This document shows, one piece after another, positions 18,431 to 25,785 of a DNA stretch of 64,000 nt; positions within the stretch are counted from its first letter, which is position 1; each line of letters opens with the position of its first letter. The notes below the pieces were generated by a model that saw only the letters and a list, made by a program, of their open reading frames with translations, had not been told where the DNA came from and did no database searches. The stretch spans positions 806,001-870,000 of the forward strand of contig NZ_VYWO01000001.1 of assembly GCF_008726925.1 (NCBI RefSeq), given 5' to 3'. Origin of the DNA: Aerococcus sanguinicola. GTDB taxonomy: Bacteria; Bacillota; Bacilli; Lactobacillales; Aerococcaceae. The position numbers were made by a program, and so were the translations under genes.

Positions 18431-18474
18431 AATAAAAAAAGACCGTCTTCACTTTAATAGTGAAAACAGTCTTC
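18431..18474 (-). terminator. Terminator after the M20 amidohydrolase gene
   Basis: On the minus strand a 15-bp stem with two G-T wobbles (AAGACTGTTTTCACT pairs with AGTGAAGACGGTCTT) is followed by seven T's. It separates the metQ-M20 operon from the SRR locus. Confidence 0.85.
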
Positions 18475-18488
18475 CTTATCAAATGTGC

Positions 18489-19697
18489 TTAATTCCCACG
18501 TGCCAGGCTTTCCTTGTGGTCCGCTTGGATTTGAGCCAAGGTATCGGGTTCTAGGATTAGATCGAGGGCGGTGCAGGCTAGGAGGATGGCCGCGATGCGA
18601 ATGGAATCGAGGCCTTCCTCAGAAGCTGCCGCATCCACTAGGGCCTGGGAATGTCCAGGAATGTTTTCTTTGGAGATAGCTAGGAAGGGCTGGATGGTGG
18701 CTACGGCATAGCTGACATTTCCCACATCGGAAGAGCCATGGGCCTGGCTGTCCGCTTCACCAATATCATCCGCCGTCAAGCCTGCCCAGGCAATCTGTTT
18801 GAAGAAGAGCTGGTCGAAGCTCTCGGTGATAATCATATCGTCCACCTTGTTCTGGAAGAGCCCGAACTTGAGCTCGGCCCCTGTGCCATGAGCTGCTCCT
18901 TCTGCAATCCGCTTCACTTTCTCACGGACTTCATCCAGGGTCTTCCGGTTCTTGGCCCGGATATAGAAGCGCCCCCGGCTATAGTCTGGCACGACATTCG
19001 CTGCCTGGCCCCCGTCTAAGATCACGCCATGGATACTGACATCCTTAGGCAGGTGGAAACGAAGAGCGTCAATGCCAACAAAGGTCTGAATTAAGGGAGA
19101 AAGAGCGGAAATGCCGTCTTCCGGTGCCGCTGTGGCGTGGGAGGACTTGCCGAAGAATTCAATGTCGACGGGATCATTGGCCAGAAGATGGCTGGTTGGA
19201 ATATGCTTGCCTGAACCCGGATGGGCACAGAGCGCGGCATCCACATCGTCAAAGAAGCCTTCGCGCACGAAGCTCTCCTTGGCTGACCCATTCTCGCCAC
19301 CTTCTTCCCCCGGTGTCCCGTAGACCCGGATCTCACCACCGACTTGGTCAATCACAGACTTCAGGGCTGCAGCGGCCAAACTGGAATAATTCCCGAAAAG
19401 ATTATGGCCACAGCCGTGTCCCAGGCCTTCTAAGGCATCGTATTCCGCAAGAAAGGCTAAGACGGGGCCTTCTTTCTCTGCTTGGTAGCGGGCATCAAAG
19501 CCTGTGGGATGGCCCGCCACGTCCCGCTTCACGGTAAAGCCTTCAGCCCCCAATTGCTTGGTCAGAATCTCTTGGGCAAAGTACTCGTGATTAGAGGTCT
19601 CTGGCTGGCTATGGATGCGGAGTGCGTTCTCCTGATAGGTCGTCAAATGCTGGTCAACAAAGTCTACAATCTGTTCTTTCAATTGGTCTGCTGTCAT
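18489..19697 (-). CDS. M20-family amidohydrolase/peptidase (AbgB/ACY1L2-like)
   Basis: A cytosolic metallo-hydrolase of the M20 family, closest in look to amidohydrolases that cleave N-acyl or p-aminobenzoyl amino acids. Metal-binding motifs are visible: GHGCGHN (His94, His98), GTPGEEGGENG (Glu131-132), and a late HGSSDVGNVS segment. The central dimerisation domain includes GKSSHATAAPEDGISAL. Length (402) is normal. The start follows a GGAGCC site 17 nt after metQ. In streptococci a similar M20 gene sits next to metQ, metN and metI, so it may release methionine from N-acylated or peptide forms; this is inferred from neighbourhood. Confidence 0.85.
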   Translation of the reverse strand: MTADQLKEQIVDFVDQHLTTYQENALRIHSQPETSNHEYFAQEILTKQLGAEGFTVKRDVAGHPTGFDARYQAEKEGPVLAFLAEYDALEGLGHGCGHNLFGNYSSLAAAALKSVIDQVGGEIRVYGTPGEEGGENGSAKESFVREGFFDDVDAALCAHPGSGKHIPTSHLLANDPVDIEFFGKSSHATAAPEDGISALSPLIQTFVGIDALRFHLPKDVSIHGVILDGGQAANVVPDYSRGRFYIRAKNRKTLDEVREKVKRIAEGAAHGTGAELKFGLFQNKVDDMIITESFDQLFFKQIAWAGLTADDIGEADSQAHGSSDVGNVSYAVATIQPFLAISKENIPGHSQALVDAAASEEGLDSIRIAAILLACTALDLILEPDTLAQIQADHKESLARGN

Positions 19698-19713
19698 CTT
19701 TCAGGCTCCTTTC

Positions 19714-20547
19714 TTATTTTTTACCGAATTCTTCCCAGGCTGCTAGATTGGCACCCTTACTCTTCTCGTCAATGACCTGTTTGGTTTCATCTGTTTGATA
19801 GGCGTCTACCACTTTGGCATAGACTGGATTATCCTCGTCTTCCTTGCGTGCGGCGACGATATTGACATAGGGTTTAGACCGTTCATCGACAGGCTCAGTG
19901 AAGAGGGCATCTGTTTCGGGATCCAAACCGGCGTCGACCGCATAGCCTGAATTCACGAGTGCAATATCCACATCCCCGAGGGCACGAGGTGTTTGCGAGG
20001 CATCCATTTCTTCAATCTGTAAGTTCTTGTCGTTTTTGGTGATGTCATTCACGGTCGGGGTGATCCCGGCTGCGTCATCTACTTCAATCAGACCGGCTGA
20101 TTCCAAGAGGATGAGCGCCCGGCCACCATTGGTTACGTCATTCGGGATAGCTACCTTGGCGCCATCTGCCAGGTCCTCAAGCTTATCAATCTTATTGGAG
20201 TAGATAGCCAGTGGGGCAACCACTGTATTCCCGATCGCAACTAAGTCCGTTCCAAATTGTTCATTAAACTTATCCAGAAAGACTTGGTGCTGGAAGGCGT
20301 TAAGGTCGATCTCCCCCTGGGCTAGGGCTTGGTTGGGCTGGTTGTAGTCTGAGAATTTCACATATTCCAACTTAATCCCCTCATCTGCCAAACGGTCACG
20401 GACACTGTCCCAGTCTCTGGTATCATCTCCTACGACGCCGAGTTTTACCGTTTCTGTCTCTTGCTTGGCTTCCTGGCCATTTCCACAGGCGGTGAGCCCT
20501 AGGAGGGCAGTCAGTCCAAGGATTACTGTTTTCGTCCATTTATTCAT
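19714..20547 (-). CDS. metQ: Methionine ABC transporter substrate-binding lipoprotein (MetQ), copy 1
   Basis: A 277-residue NlpA/MetQ-family lipoprotein that captures methionine outside the cell for a MetNI transporter. The lipobox LTAC places the lipid-modified cysteine at residue 21. Family motifs include VKLGVVGDD, DYNQPNQALAQGEIDLNAFQ, IPNDVTNGGRALILLE and ALVNSGYAVDAGLD. It is very similar to the next gene upstream (20571-21407), indicating tandem duplication. It ends 17 nt before the M20 gene and should be in the T-box-controlled transcript. No metN or metI follows. Confidence 0.93.
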   Translation of the reverse strand: MNKWTKTVILGLTALLGLTACGNGQEAKQETETVKLGVVGDDTRDWDSVRDRLADEGIKLEYVKFSDYNQPNQALAQGEIDLNAFQHQVFLDKFNEQFGTDLVAIGNTVVAPLAIYSNKIDKLEDLADGAKVAIPNDVTNGGRALILLESAGLIEVDDAAGITPTVNDITKNDKNLQIEEMDASQTPRALGDVDIALVNSGYAVDAGLDPETDALFTEPVDERSKPYVNIVAARKEDEDNPVYAKVVDAYQTDETKQVIDEKSKGANLAAWEEFGKK

Positions 20548-20570
20548 TTAAATCGCTCCTCTTCTATTCC

Positions 20571-21407
20571 TTATTTCTTGCCGAATTCTTTCCAGGCGGC
20601 AATGTTAACGCCTTTACCAATTTCATCGATAACCTTGGCTGTTTCATCCGTTTGATAGGCGTCGACTACCTTGGCATAAGTGGGGTTATCCTGGTCTTCC
20701 TTACGGGCAGCTACGACATTGACATAGGGTTCTGACTTCTCATCAATCGGTTCTGTGAAGATGCCGTCAATCTTAGGATTCAAGCCGGCCTCTACGGCAT
20801 AGTTTGAATTGATCAGGGCAATGTCCACATCCCCTAAGGAACGCGGAGTCTGTGAGGCGTCCATCTCTTCAATTTGAAGATTTTTATCATTTTTCGTGAT
20901 GTCACTGAGCGTCGGCGTAATGCCAGCCGCATCATCCACTTCGATCAAGCCCGTGGATTCTAAGAGGATAAGTGCCCGGCCACCCATGGTCACATCATTA
21001 GGGATAGCTACCTTGGCCCCATCTGGCAGGTCCTCCACCTTGTCATGCTTGTCCGAATAGATGGCCAGCGGGGTCACCACCGTATTCCCAATACCTACCA
21101 AGTCCGCGCCATACTGGTCATTAAAGTTATTCAGATAAACCTTGGTCTGGAAGGCGTTGAGGTCCACCTCCCCTTGGGCTAGGGCCTGGTTGGGCTGGTT
21201 ATAATCCGAGAATTTCACATATTCCAGTTTAATGCCTTGGTCAGCCAACTTCTCTTTCGCAATATCCCACTCTCTCGTATCATCACCGACCAAGCCTAAT
21301 TTGACGGTCTCTGTTTCTTTTTGTGCACTCTGGCCGCCATTGCCACAAGCGGCTAAGGCGAAGAGGGAGGTCACCCCTAGTATCACTGCTTTGGTCCATT
21401 GTTTCAT
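20571..21407 (-). CDS. metQ: Methionine ABC transporter substrate-binding lipoprotein (MetQ), copy 2
   Basis: A 278-residue paralogue of the downstream metQ, with lipobox LAAC (Cys21) and the same motif series (DYNQPNQALAQGEVDLNAFQ, IPNDVTMGGRALILLE, ALINSNYAVEAGLN). It is the first gene after the methionine T-box leader, so its expression should rise when uncharged tRNA-Met accumulates. The two copies differ mainly in the first lobe (EWDIAKEKL against DWDSVRDRL) and in the YGADLVGIGN stretch, so ligand preference could differ slightly. This is inference; both are intact. Confidence 0.93.
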   Translation of the reverse strand: MKQWTKAVILGVTSLFALAACGNGGQSAQKETETVKLGLVGDDTREWDIAKEKLADQGIKLEYVKFSDYNQPNQALAQGEVDLNAFQTKVYLNNFNDQYGADLVGIGNTVVTPLAIYSDKHDKVEDLPDGAKVAIPNDVTMGGRALILLESTGLIEVDDAAGITPTLSDITKNDKNLQIEEMDASQTPRSLGDVDIALINSNYAVEAGLNPKIDGIFTEPIDEKSEPYVNVVAARKEDQDNPTYAKVVDAYQTDETAKVIDEIGKGVNIAAWKEFGKK

Positions 21408-21427
21408 GCGAATCGCTCCTTATCTTT

Positions 21428-21709
21428 CCTAATAAAAAAGTCCCCTGCCCGGTTCATTACCAGACAAAGGACGACGTATCGTGTTACCACCTTTAATTCA
21501 GAGCCTAAGCTCCCTTAACCCAGCCACTATTTGATAGTGAGTGGTGCTCCGGTTAACGGCTGAGCTGGGCCGGGAAGAACTCTGATTGCTCTTCCGCTCT
21601 CCAAGGCCATCTTCAATCTTTCCTCCCTTAGCCCCTTCCACCCCCAGGGCCTCTCTAAAAAGTTCGAAAGATTTACTCTCCTTATCAGCGAGATCTCTTT
21701 ATTGGTTGA
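21428..21709 (-). promoter_or_regulatory. T-box riboswitch leader, methionine-specific
   Basis: Upstream of metQ copy 2, the minus strand carries the T-box core AAAGGTGGTAACACG (21480-21494). A terminator hairpin with a run of T's follows (about 21464 to 21430), and the AAAGG of the core can pair with a later CCTTT to form the antiterminator. A long stem I with a GGGGGTGG-containing apical region lies 5' of it. In the expected specifier position the sequence reads GAAG-ATG-G, with ATG at 21608-21610, matching methionine and the gene controlled. A likely promoter lies at 21717-21746. The RNA binds uncharged tRNA to allow read-through. Confidence 0.9.
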
Positions 21710-21716
21710 TAGCCTT

Positions 21717-21746
21717 AGTCTAACATAGAGAAATAAGCAGGAACAA
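21717..21746 (-). promoter_or_regulatory. Promoter of the T-box/metQ transcript
   Basis: -35 TTGTTC (21741-21746), 18-bp spacer, extended -10 TGT-TAGACT (-10 hexamer at 21717-21722). The -35 is weak, but the TGn extension and the position just 5' of stem I support it. Confidence 0.5.
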
Positions 21747-21822
21747 GACTGGACTCCATACTAAAAAATCATCAGAGGTGATCGGAAATAGCGATAACAA
21801 AGCCGTCTCCTGGGCCGTTCAG

Positions 21823-22680
21823 CTACTGCCGACCAAAAGTTTCCCAAGCGGCCTGGCTGGCCCCTTTACTGATTTCTTTAATCCGAGCGGCGACATCAGA
21901 TGCTTGGAAGGCATCGACGAGTTTCTGATAGCGGGGATCATCTGCTTCTTCCGCTCTGACAGCCAGGACTTGAACATAGGCTGCCGCTTCTTCTTCAGCC
22001 AGGTCTTCACGGACCAGGGCATCTTGAACAGGGTCCATCTTGGCCTCCAGGGCGAAATTCGTGTTGATCACCACGGCGTCCGCCTTAGTCAGTTCTGGCG
22101 GGGTCTTATCAGCCTCCACTTGGTCAATCTTGAATTGCTTGGGATTGTCCTGGATGTCTTTTAGCGTGGGCTCGCCCTCTAGGTTCTCTTTAAGGGTAAT
22201 CAAACCCGCTTCTTCCAATAGCTTCAAGGCCCGGCCCGCATTCGTCGGGTCCTTGGGAATCACCAGCCGAGCTTTGATTCTCAGGTCATCCAAATGATCT
22301 ACCTTGTGCGAGTAGAGGCCGAGGGGGCTGAACATGGTATTGCCGATGGGGGCTAGTTTGGCCTTGCGCTTGGTATTAAAGTTCTCTAAATAAGCCTTAG
22401 TCTGGCTCGCATTGACATCGATCTGGCCATTGAGAAGGTCTTTGTTGGCCTGGTCATAACTAGTAAATTTAAAGAGGTCCAAGCTAATCCCTTGCGCCTT
22501 CAAGCGCTCCTGGACCGGTTCCCATAAGCTCGTATCGTCCCCCATGATGCCTAGTTTAATGCTTTCCTGGTCAGTTGGCTCTGCAGCTGTTTCCATAGTG
22601 CCCAGGTCTAGCTTGGCACAGCCTGCCAGACTCACTAAGCCGACCAAGACCAGGGTCAAAATTTTTTGGTATCCCTTCAT
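21823..22680 (-). CDS. Divergent MetQ/NlpA-family lipoprotein, copy 3
   Basis: A 285-residue substrate-binding lipoprotein with lipobox LAGC (Cys21) and the NlpA frame (IKLGIMGDD, SYDQANKDLLNGQIDVNASQ, IPKDPTNAGRALKLLEEAGLI). It lacks close similarity to the two metQ copies and has replacements in ligand-lobe positions, for example NASQTKAYLENF where copy 2 has NAFQTKVYLNNF. It has its own promoter upstream and precedes, rather than follows, the T-box. It may bind methionine, another amino acid or a short peptide; ligand not assigned. No transporter partner is in the window. Confidence 0.85.
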   Translation of the reverse strand: MKGYQKILTLVLVGLVSLAGCAKLDLGTMETAAEPTDQESIKLGIMGDDTSLWEPVQERLKAQGISLDLFKFTSYDQANKDLLNGQIDVNASQTKAYLENFNTKRKAKLAPIGNTMFSPLGLYSHKVDHLDDLRIKARLVIPKDPTNAGRALKLLEEAGLITLKENLEGEPTLKDIQDNPKQFKIDQVEADKTPPELTKADAVVINTNFALEAKMDPVQDALVREDLAEEEAAAYVQVLAVRAEEADDPRYQKLVDAFQASDVAARIKEISKGASQAAWETFGRQ

Positions 22681-22705
22681 GATTTCTCCCTCTTACTTCT
22701 TCTAG

Positions 22706-22731
22706 TCCCCGTCTCGCTTAAGTCGGGGCTT
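22706..22731 (-). other. Leader hairpin upstream of the metQ-like gene
   Basis: AGCCCCG pairs with CGGGGACT around a 12-nt loop in the 5' leader. The loop contains the same 9-mer (CGCTTAAGT on the plus strand, 22715-22723) that lies at the centre of the palindrome over the promoter (22775-22783). No T tract follows, so it is not a simple terminator. Confidence 0.4.
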
Positions 22732-22743
22732 ATTACTAGGAAT

Positions 22744-22772
22744 ATCTTAGCATGACTGGGCTGGGGGAACAA
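22744..22772 (-). promoter_or_regulatory. Promoter of the divergent metQ-like gene
   Basis: -35 TTGTTC (22767-22772), 17-bp spacer, extended -10 TGC-TAAGAT (-10 at 22744-22749). A 20-bp near-palindrome (22770-22789) overlaps the -35 and is a possible operator. Confidence 0.55.
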
Positions 22773-22797
22773 GCCGCTTAAGTGGCTTGAGAACAAA

Positions 22798-22823
22798 CAA
22801 AAAGAAGCCCTAATTGGGACTTC
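22798..22823 (-). terminator. Terminator after the YkvI-type gene
   Basis: On the minus strand GAAG(T)CCC and GGGCTTC pair around AATTA, followed by TTTTTG. It separates the membrane protein gene from the metQ-like gene. Confidence 0.7.
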
Positions 22824-22838
22824 TCTTGCGTGTAAGTA

Positions 22839-24089
22839 TTAGTCATCTTCTGTGTCATTCGTCATATCTTGACCGAGTTCCGTCACTTCATCATAGAGTT
22901 CCTTGTTATCGACCCGTGATTCATCATAGAGGGCCCGCATGTCAGCAGCTTCTTCCCGGCCAAATTCATAGTCCTCATCTTGACGGTCAACTTCCATCTT
23001 GATCAACTCATCACGGACCTGGATTTCCCGGTGGATGTGGCGGTAGCGAATGGCCCACTGAATAATGAGAAGACCAATAACGAAGAAACCACAATAGCCG
23101 ATGAAGGGATAGAGATAAGCCACCAGGGTATCGAAACCGGCGAAGGAAAGCACGAAGCCAATCCCAACCAGAATAATCATGTTCCGACTAAAGTTTTCGG
23201 GTTTAGACCGGGATACGCGCTTAGCCAGGGCATAGTACATACCGATTGCCGTATTATAGATCATCCCGAAGATGATAATGGCCATAGCTACCCCTAGGCG
23301 AGGGTCTAAGTTATCGAAGAGGGTCAACAGTGGCATAGAGGAGCCCAGAACCCCATCGATATTCAAGCTGATGGAGAAGAAAGAAGCGAAGAGCAAGGCC
23401 CCTACGAGGACCCCACCAAAGAGGCCACCGAGACCTGCCTGCTTGGGACTATATTCTTCGCCCCCAATGACCACTGCCATTGAGATAGCCAACATCAAAG
23501 CCAAGCTGGTATAGTTCAAAGTTGAAATCAGCCAGTTCGGTAGGGTCGTCGTTTGGGCAGCTGCCGTCGCCATGGCTTCCTCATAAGGAATCGGCATCGT
23601 ATTAAGGGTATGGATAAAGATCCCGAGTAAGAAGACAATGACAAAGGGCGTTACCATCCCGATTAAGCCTGTCACCTTATCCACATCCATGTAACCAGTC
23701 ACAATGACCAGAATCGAAACCAAAAGGGCCCCAACCCAGATTGGCCAACCAAATTGCTGGTTGAGGTTTGTCCCTGCCCCAGCGATCATAATAAAACCTG
23801 TACAAAAGAGGGTCATATTGATTAAGAAATCAATCACTTTGGAAATAAATGGTGATGAGATGTGGTTAAATACCTCACTATGCTCTTGAGCCTTGTAGTA
23901 GCTCCCGAATTGGAGGAGGACAACCCCTCCGACAATGAAGAGGATGGAGGAGATAATCAGACCCCAAATCCCCATTTTACCAAAACTCACAAAATACTGG
24001 AACATCTCTTGCCCGGAAGCAAAGCCTGCTCCAATGATCACGCCGAGATAGGCGAGACCAATTTTTACCATACTTTTAAATGTATTCAT
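22839..24089 (-). CDS. YkvI-family membrane protein (APC superfamily)
   Basis: A 416-residue polytopic protein with about ten membrane segments. The start LAYLGVIIGAGFASGQEMFQ is the signature of the YkvI family, uncharacterised proteins with an APC-type (LeuT-like) transporter fold. A substrate is not known. After the last membrane helix there is an acidic, soluble tail of about 75 residues (IHREIQVRDELIKMEVDRQD and onward to NDTEDD) that is longer than I expect for the family. The ATG at 24089 follows GGAAGG; the longer frame to 24119 has a poorer site. It is not BrnQ, though amino-acid genes surround it. Confidence 0.75.
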   Translation of the reverse strand: MNTFKSMVKIGLAYLGVIIGAGFASGQEMFQYFVSFGKMGIWGLIISSILFIVGGVVLLQFGSYYKAQEHSEVFNHISSPFISKVIDFLINMTLFCTGFIMIAGAGTNLNQQFGWPIWVGALLVSILVIVTGYMDVDKVTGLIGMVTPFVIVFLLGIFIHTLNTMPIPYEEAMATAAAQTTTLPNWLISTLNYTSLALMLAISMAVVIGGEEYSPKQAGLGGLFGGVLVGALLFASFFSISLNIDGVLGSSMPLLTLFDNLDPRLGVAMAIIIFGMIYNTAIGMYYALAKRVSRSKPENFSRNMIILVGIGFVLSFAGFDTLVAYLYPFIGYCGFFVIGLLIIQWAIRYRHIHREIQVRDELIKMEVDRQDEDYEFGREEAADMRALYDESRVDNKELYDEVTELGQDMTNDTEDD

Positions 24090-24236
24090 ATTCCTTCCTT
24101 TCCTTACACTGTTTACCATTATAAGGAAAAATAATCGGGATGCATGTTTTATGTTTTTTATTGATAATCAAATGCGATTTAAGCTTATAAAGTATGAATA
24201 AAGCCTATTGTTAAGCTTATCTTAAGCTTTGGCCAT

Positions 24237-24270
24237 AAAAAAAGGAGTACAATAATTGTACTCCTTTTTT
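24237..24270 (-). terminator. Bidirectional-looking terminator after the small secreted protein gene
   Basis: A perfect stem GGAGTACAA/TTGTACTCC is flanked by seven A's on one side and six T's on the other. It serves the minus-strand gene at 24350-24871. Confidence 0.85.
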
Positions 24271-24349
24271 CCTTACAGCTCATCTTTTAGCTCAAGCAAT
24301 AGCTTTTCTATTTATTCAACGACCCTTTAATTTAACAGAAGGGTACCTT

Positions 24350-24871
24350 TTACTCAAGCAAGACCCATTGTCCCGTTAAGATATCCATCTGGTAGACCTG
24401 TCCTGTGGCCTCATCTACCTGGTAGAGGGCCTCCAGATGAGAGATCCGAGAATCTGGGCTATCGGCCCGGTACTCATACTGGGTCCGGCCTGTTTTAGAA
24501 TCTTGGCTAGGTGCCATTAAATAAGCTTTGGTCGTCTCTGGCGCCTCTTGGCTTGGCTGAACTTCACTTACTGGCGCTTGAGCCCGCTTGGCTGGCTGAG
24601 CTTTCGCTTCAGGTGCCCTGCCTGGATAAAAGGCTGGCCCTGGCTGAGCTTGTTGGCTTTGAATAGGGGCTGCGACCTGGTCAGTCGTCTCAATAGTGAC
24701 GACTTGGGGACGCGCGCTCAATTGATTAAGCACTGGAATTTGTTTCAGAAAGGCTTGACTGGCTTCATTTGGATTCAGTTCAAAAAGCGATTGACTAGCC
24801 GCTGCATTTGGCACATTGAGGGCCACCAATAAAGCAGCAAGTCCAACACTGGCAATAACTCTCTTTTTCAT
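24350..24871 (-). CDS. Small secreted protein of unknown function
   Basis: A 173-residue protein with a clear signal peptide (MKKRVIASVGLAALLVAL, then NVPNAAAS with an AxA-type cleavage site). A Pro/Gln/Ala-rich middle follows (QPGPAFYPGRAPEAKAQPAK region, residues ~75-125), with a C-terminal ~45-residue folded-looking piece that ends QVDEATGQVYQMDILTGQWVLLE. No LPxTG, LysM or known enzymatic motif is seen. I chose ATG 24871 because GGAGGG precedes it and the signal peptide starts there; the longer frame to 24922 adds 17 non-signal residues. Single-gene unit with its own promoter and terminator. Confidence 0.75.
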   Translation of the reverse strand: MKKRVIASVGLAALLVALNVPNAAASQSLFELNPNEASQAFLKQIPVLNQLSARPQVVTIETTDQVAAPIQSQQAQPGPAFYPGRAPEAKAQPAKRAQAPVSEVQPSQEAPETTKAYLMAPSQDSKTGRTQYEYRADSPDSRISHLEALYQVDEATGQVYQMDILTGQWVLLE

Positions 24872-24901
24872 GGGGATCCCTCCTCTGTCCTTCTTAGCTC
24901 T

Positions 24902-24930
24902 ATTGTAACACACTTGTAACAATTTGTTAA
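24902..24930 (-). promoter_or_regulatory. Promoter of the small secreted protein gene
   Basis: -35 TTAACA (24925-24930), 17-bp spacer, extended -10 TGT-TACAAT (-10 at 24902-24907). A divergent extended -10 (TGT-TATGAT) for the SRAP gene lies ~50 bp away. Confidence 0.7.
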
Positions 24931-24987
24931 TTATTATGTAAAAGAAACCCTGTGTTATGATTAAGCTAAAAGGAAAGGAGCGATTCC

Positions 24988-25593
24988 ATGTGCGGACGCT
25001 ATGAATATCAAGTTAACGATCCCCTCTTGGCCCATTTCTATGGGAAACTGGGACAGGACTCCCAGGTCAGTGTAGGCACCGTCTACCCTGGCCAAGACGT
25101 CCTCTGTCTGGGTTTAGACCCCCAGGCTAAGGTTCGAGTGGCTGCTATGCGCTGGGGCTTCGATGGCTTCAAGAAGAAACAGCTCCTGATCAATGCCCGG
25201 TCCGAGACGATTAACGATAAGCTGGCCTTCGCTCAGGCCTTCCGCTACCGCCGCTGCATCTTCCCCATGTCCGCCTTCTACGAATGGTCTGCTGATAAGA
25301 CGCGCTTCCTCTTCTCAGCGAGTGAGGTACTCTTTGTGGGGGGCTGTTACCAGGTCATCCCCCAAGCTCAGGGGCAAGTCCAAGCCCAGGCCATCCTCAT
25401 GACACAGCCCGCTGACCAGATTGTCGGCCGCGTCCACCAACGCATGCCCTATCTGATTCATAAGGAAGACCTCCGCTCCTGGTTGGGGGACTGGCACTAC
25501 GCCTCCAACTACCAAGGACAGAGCCCAGAACTCGCCATGCAAAAAGACAGCCCCGACCAGCTCAGCCACCTGGTCACCCTGGACTTAGAATAA
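24988..25593 (+). CDS. SRAP-domain (HMCES/YedK-like) DNA-protein crosslink protein
   Basis: A 201-residue SOS-response-associated peptidase. The family senses abasic sites in single-stranded DNA and forms a stable thiazolidine crosslink through Cys2. Visible here are MCGRY (Cys2 exposed after Met removal), LLINARSET (Asn69), FYEW (Glu99) and GRVHQRMP (His150), the active-site set. Length is slightly short but complete. The start follows GGAAAGGAGCG. It is a single plus-strand gene with an extended -10 promoter (TATGAT at about 24,954). No lexA-like operator was recognised. Confidence 0.92.
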   Translation: MCGRYEYQVNDPLLAHFYGKLGQDSQVSVGTVYPGQDVLCLGLDPQAKVRVAAMRWGFDGFKKKQLLINARSETINDKLAFAQAFRYRRCIFPMSAFYEWSADKTRFLFSASEVLFVGGCYQVIPQAQGQVQAQAILMTQPADQIVGRVHQRMPYLIHKEDLRSWLGDWHYASNYQGQSPELAMQKDSPDQLSHLVTLDLE

Positions 25594-25603
25594 AAGAGTG
25601 TGA

Positions 25604-25701
25604 CAAAAGTCGTTAAGCTCTGAACCACTGGAATAAAGGATAGAAGAGCCTTGCCAGAGGCTCGGCTAGCCTTTATGAAGTGGAGTCAGAGCTGACTTTT
25701 G
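25604..25701. repeat. 98-bp imperfect palindromic intergenic element
   Basis: Left arm (starting CAAAAGTC, then GCTCTGA, CCACT, ATAAAGG, GAGCC) pairs in order with right arm pieces GGCTC, CCTTTAT, GTGG, TCAGAGC and GACTTTTG. The arms are about 44 nt each, with small bulges and an 8-nt loop (TTGCCAGA). It encodes no protein. It resembles a dispersed palindromic element or a very long RNA hairpin after the SRAP gene. Confidence 0.65.
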
Positions 25702-25732
25702 GAGCAGGTTTTTAAAAAATAGTTCGTATTTT

Positions 25733-25765
25733 AAAAGAGACTGGAGCTTTGCCCCAATCTCTTTA
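25733..25765. terminator. Terminator between the convergent SRAP and YdcF genes
   Basis: AAAGAGA/TCTCTTT stem closed by a GGAGCTTTGCCCC loop region with an internal GGAGC/GCCCC partial pairing. T-rich sequence on one side and TTTTAAAAT on the other, so it may work in both directions. Confidence 0.65.
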
Positions 25766-25785
25766 ATTTTGATTGTTAAAATGGT

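Noticed and set aside
22839..24089. BrnQ branched-chain amino-acid carrier
   Set aside because: Although amino-acid genes are adjacent, the GAGFASGQE motif fits YkvI rather than BrnQ.
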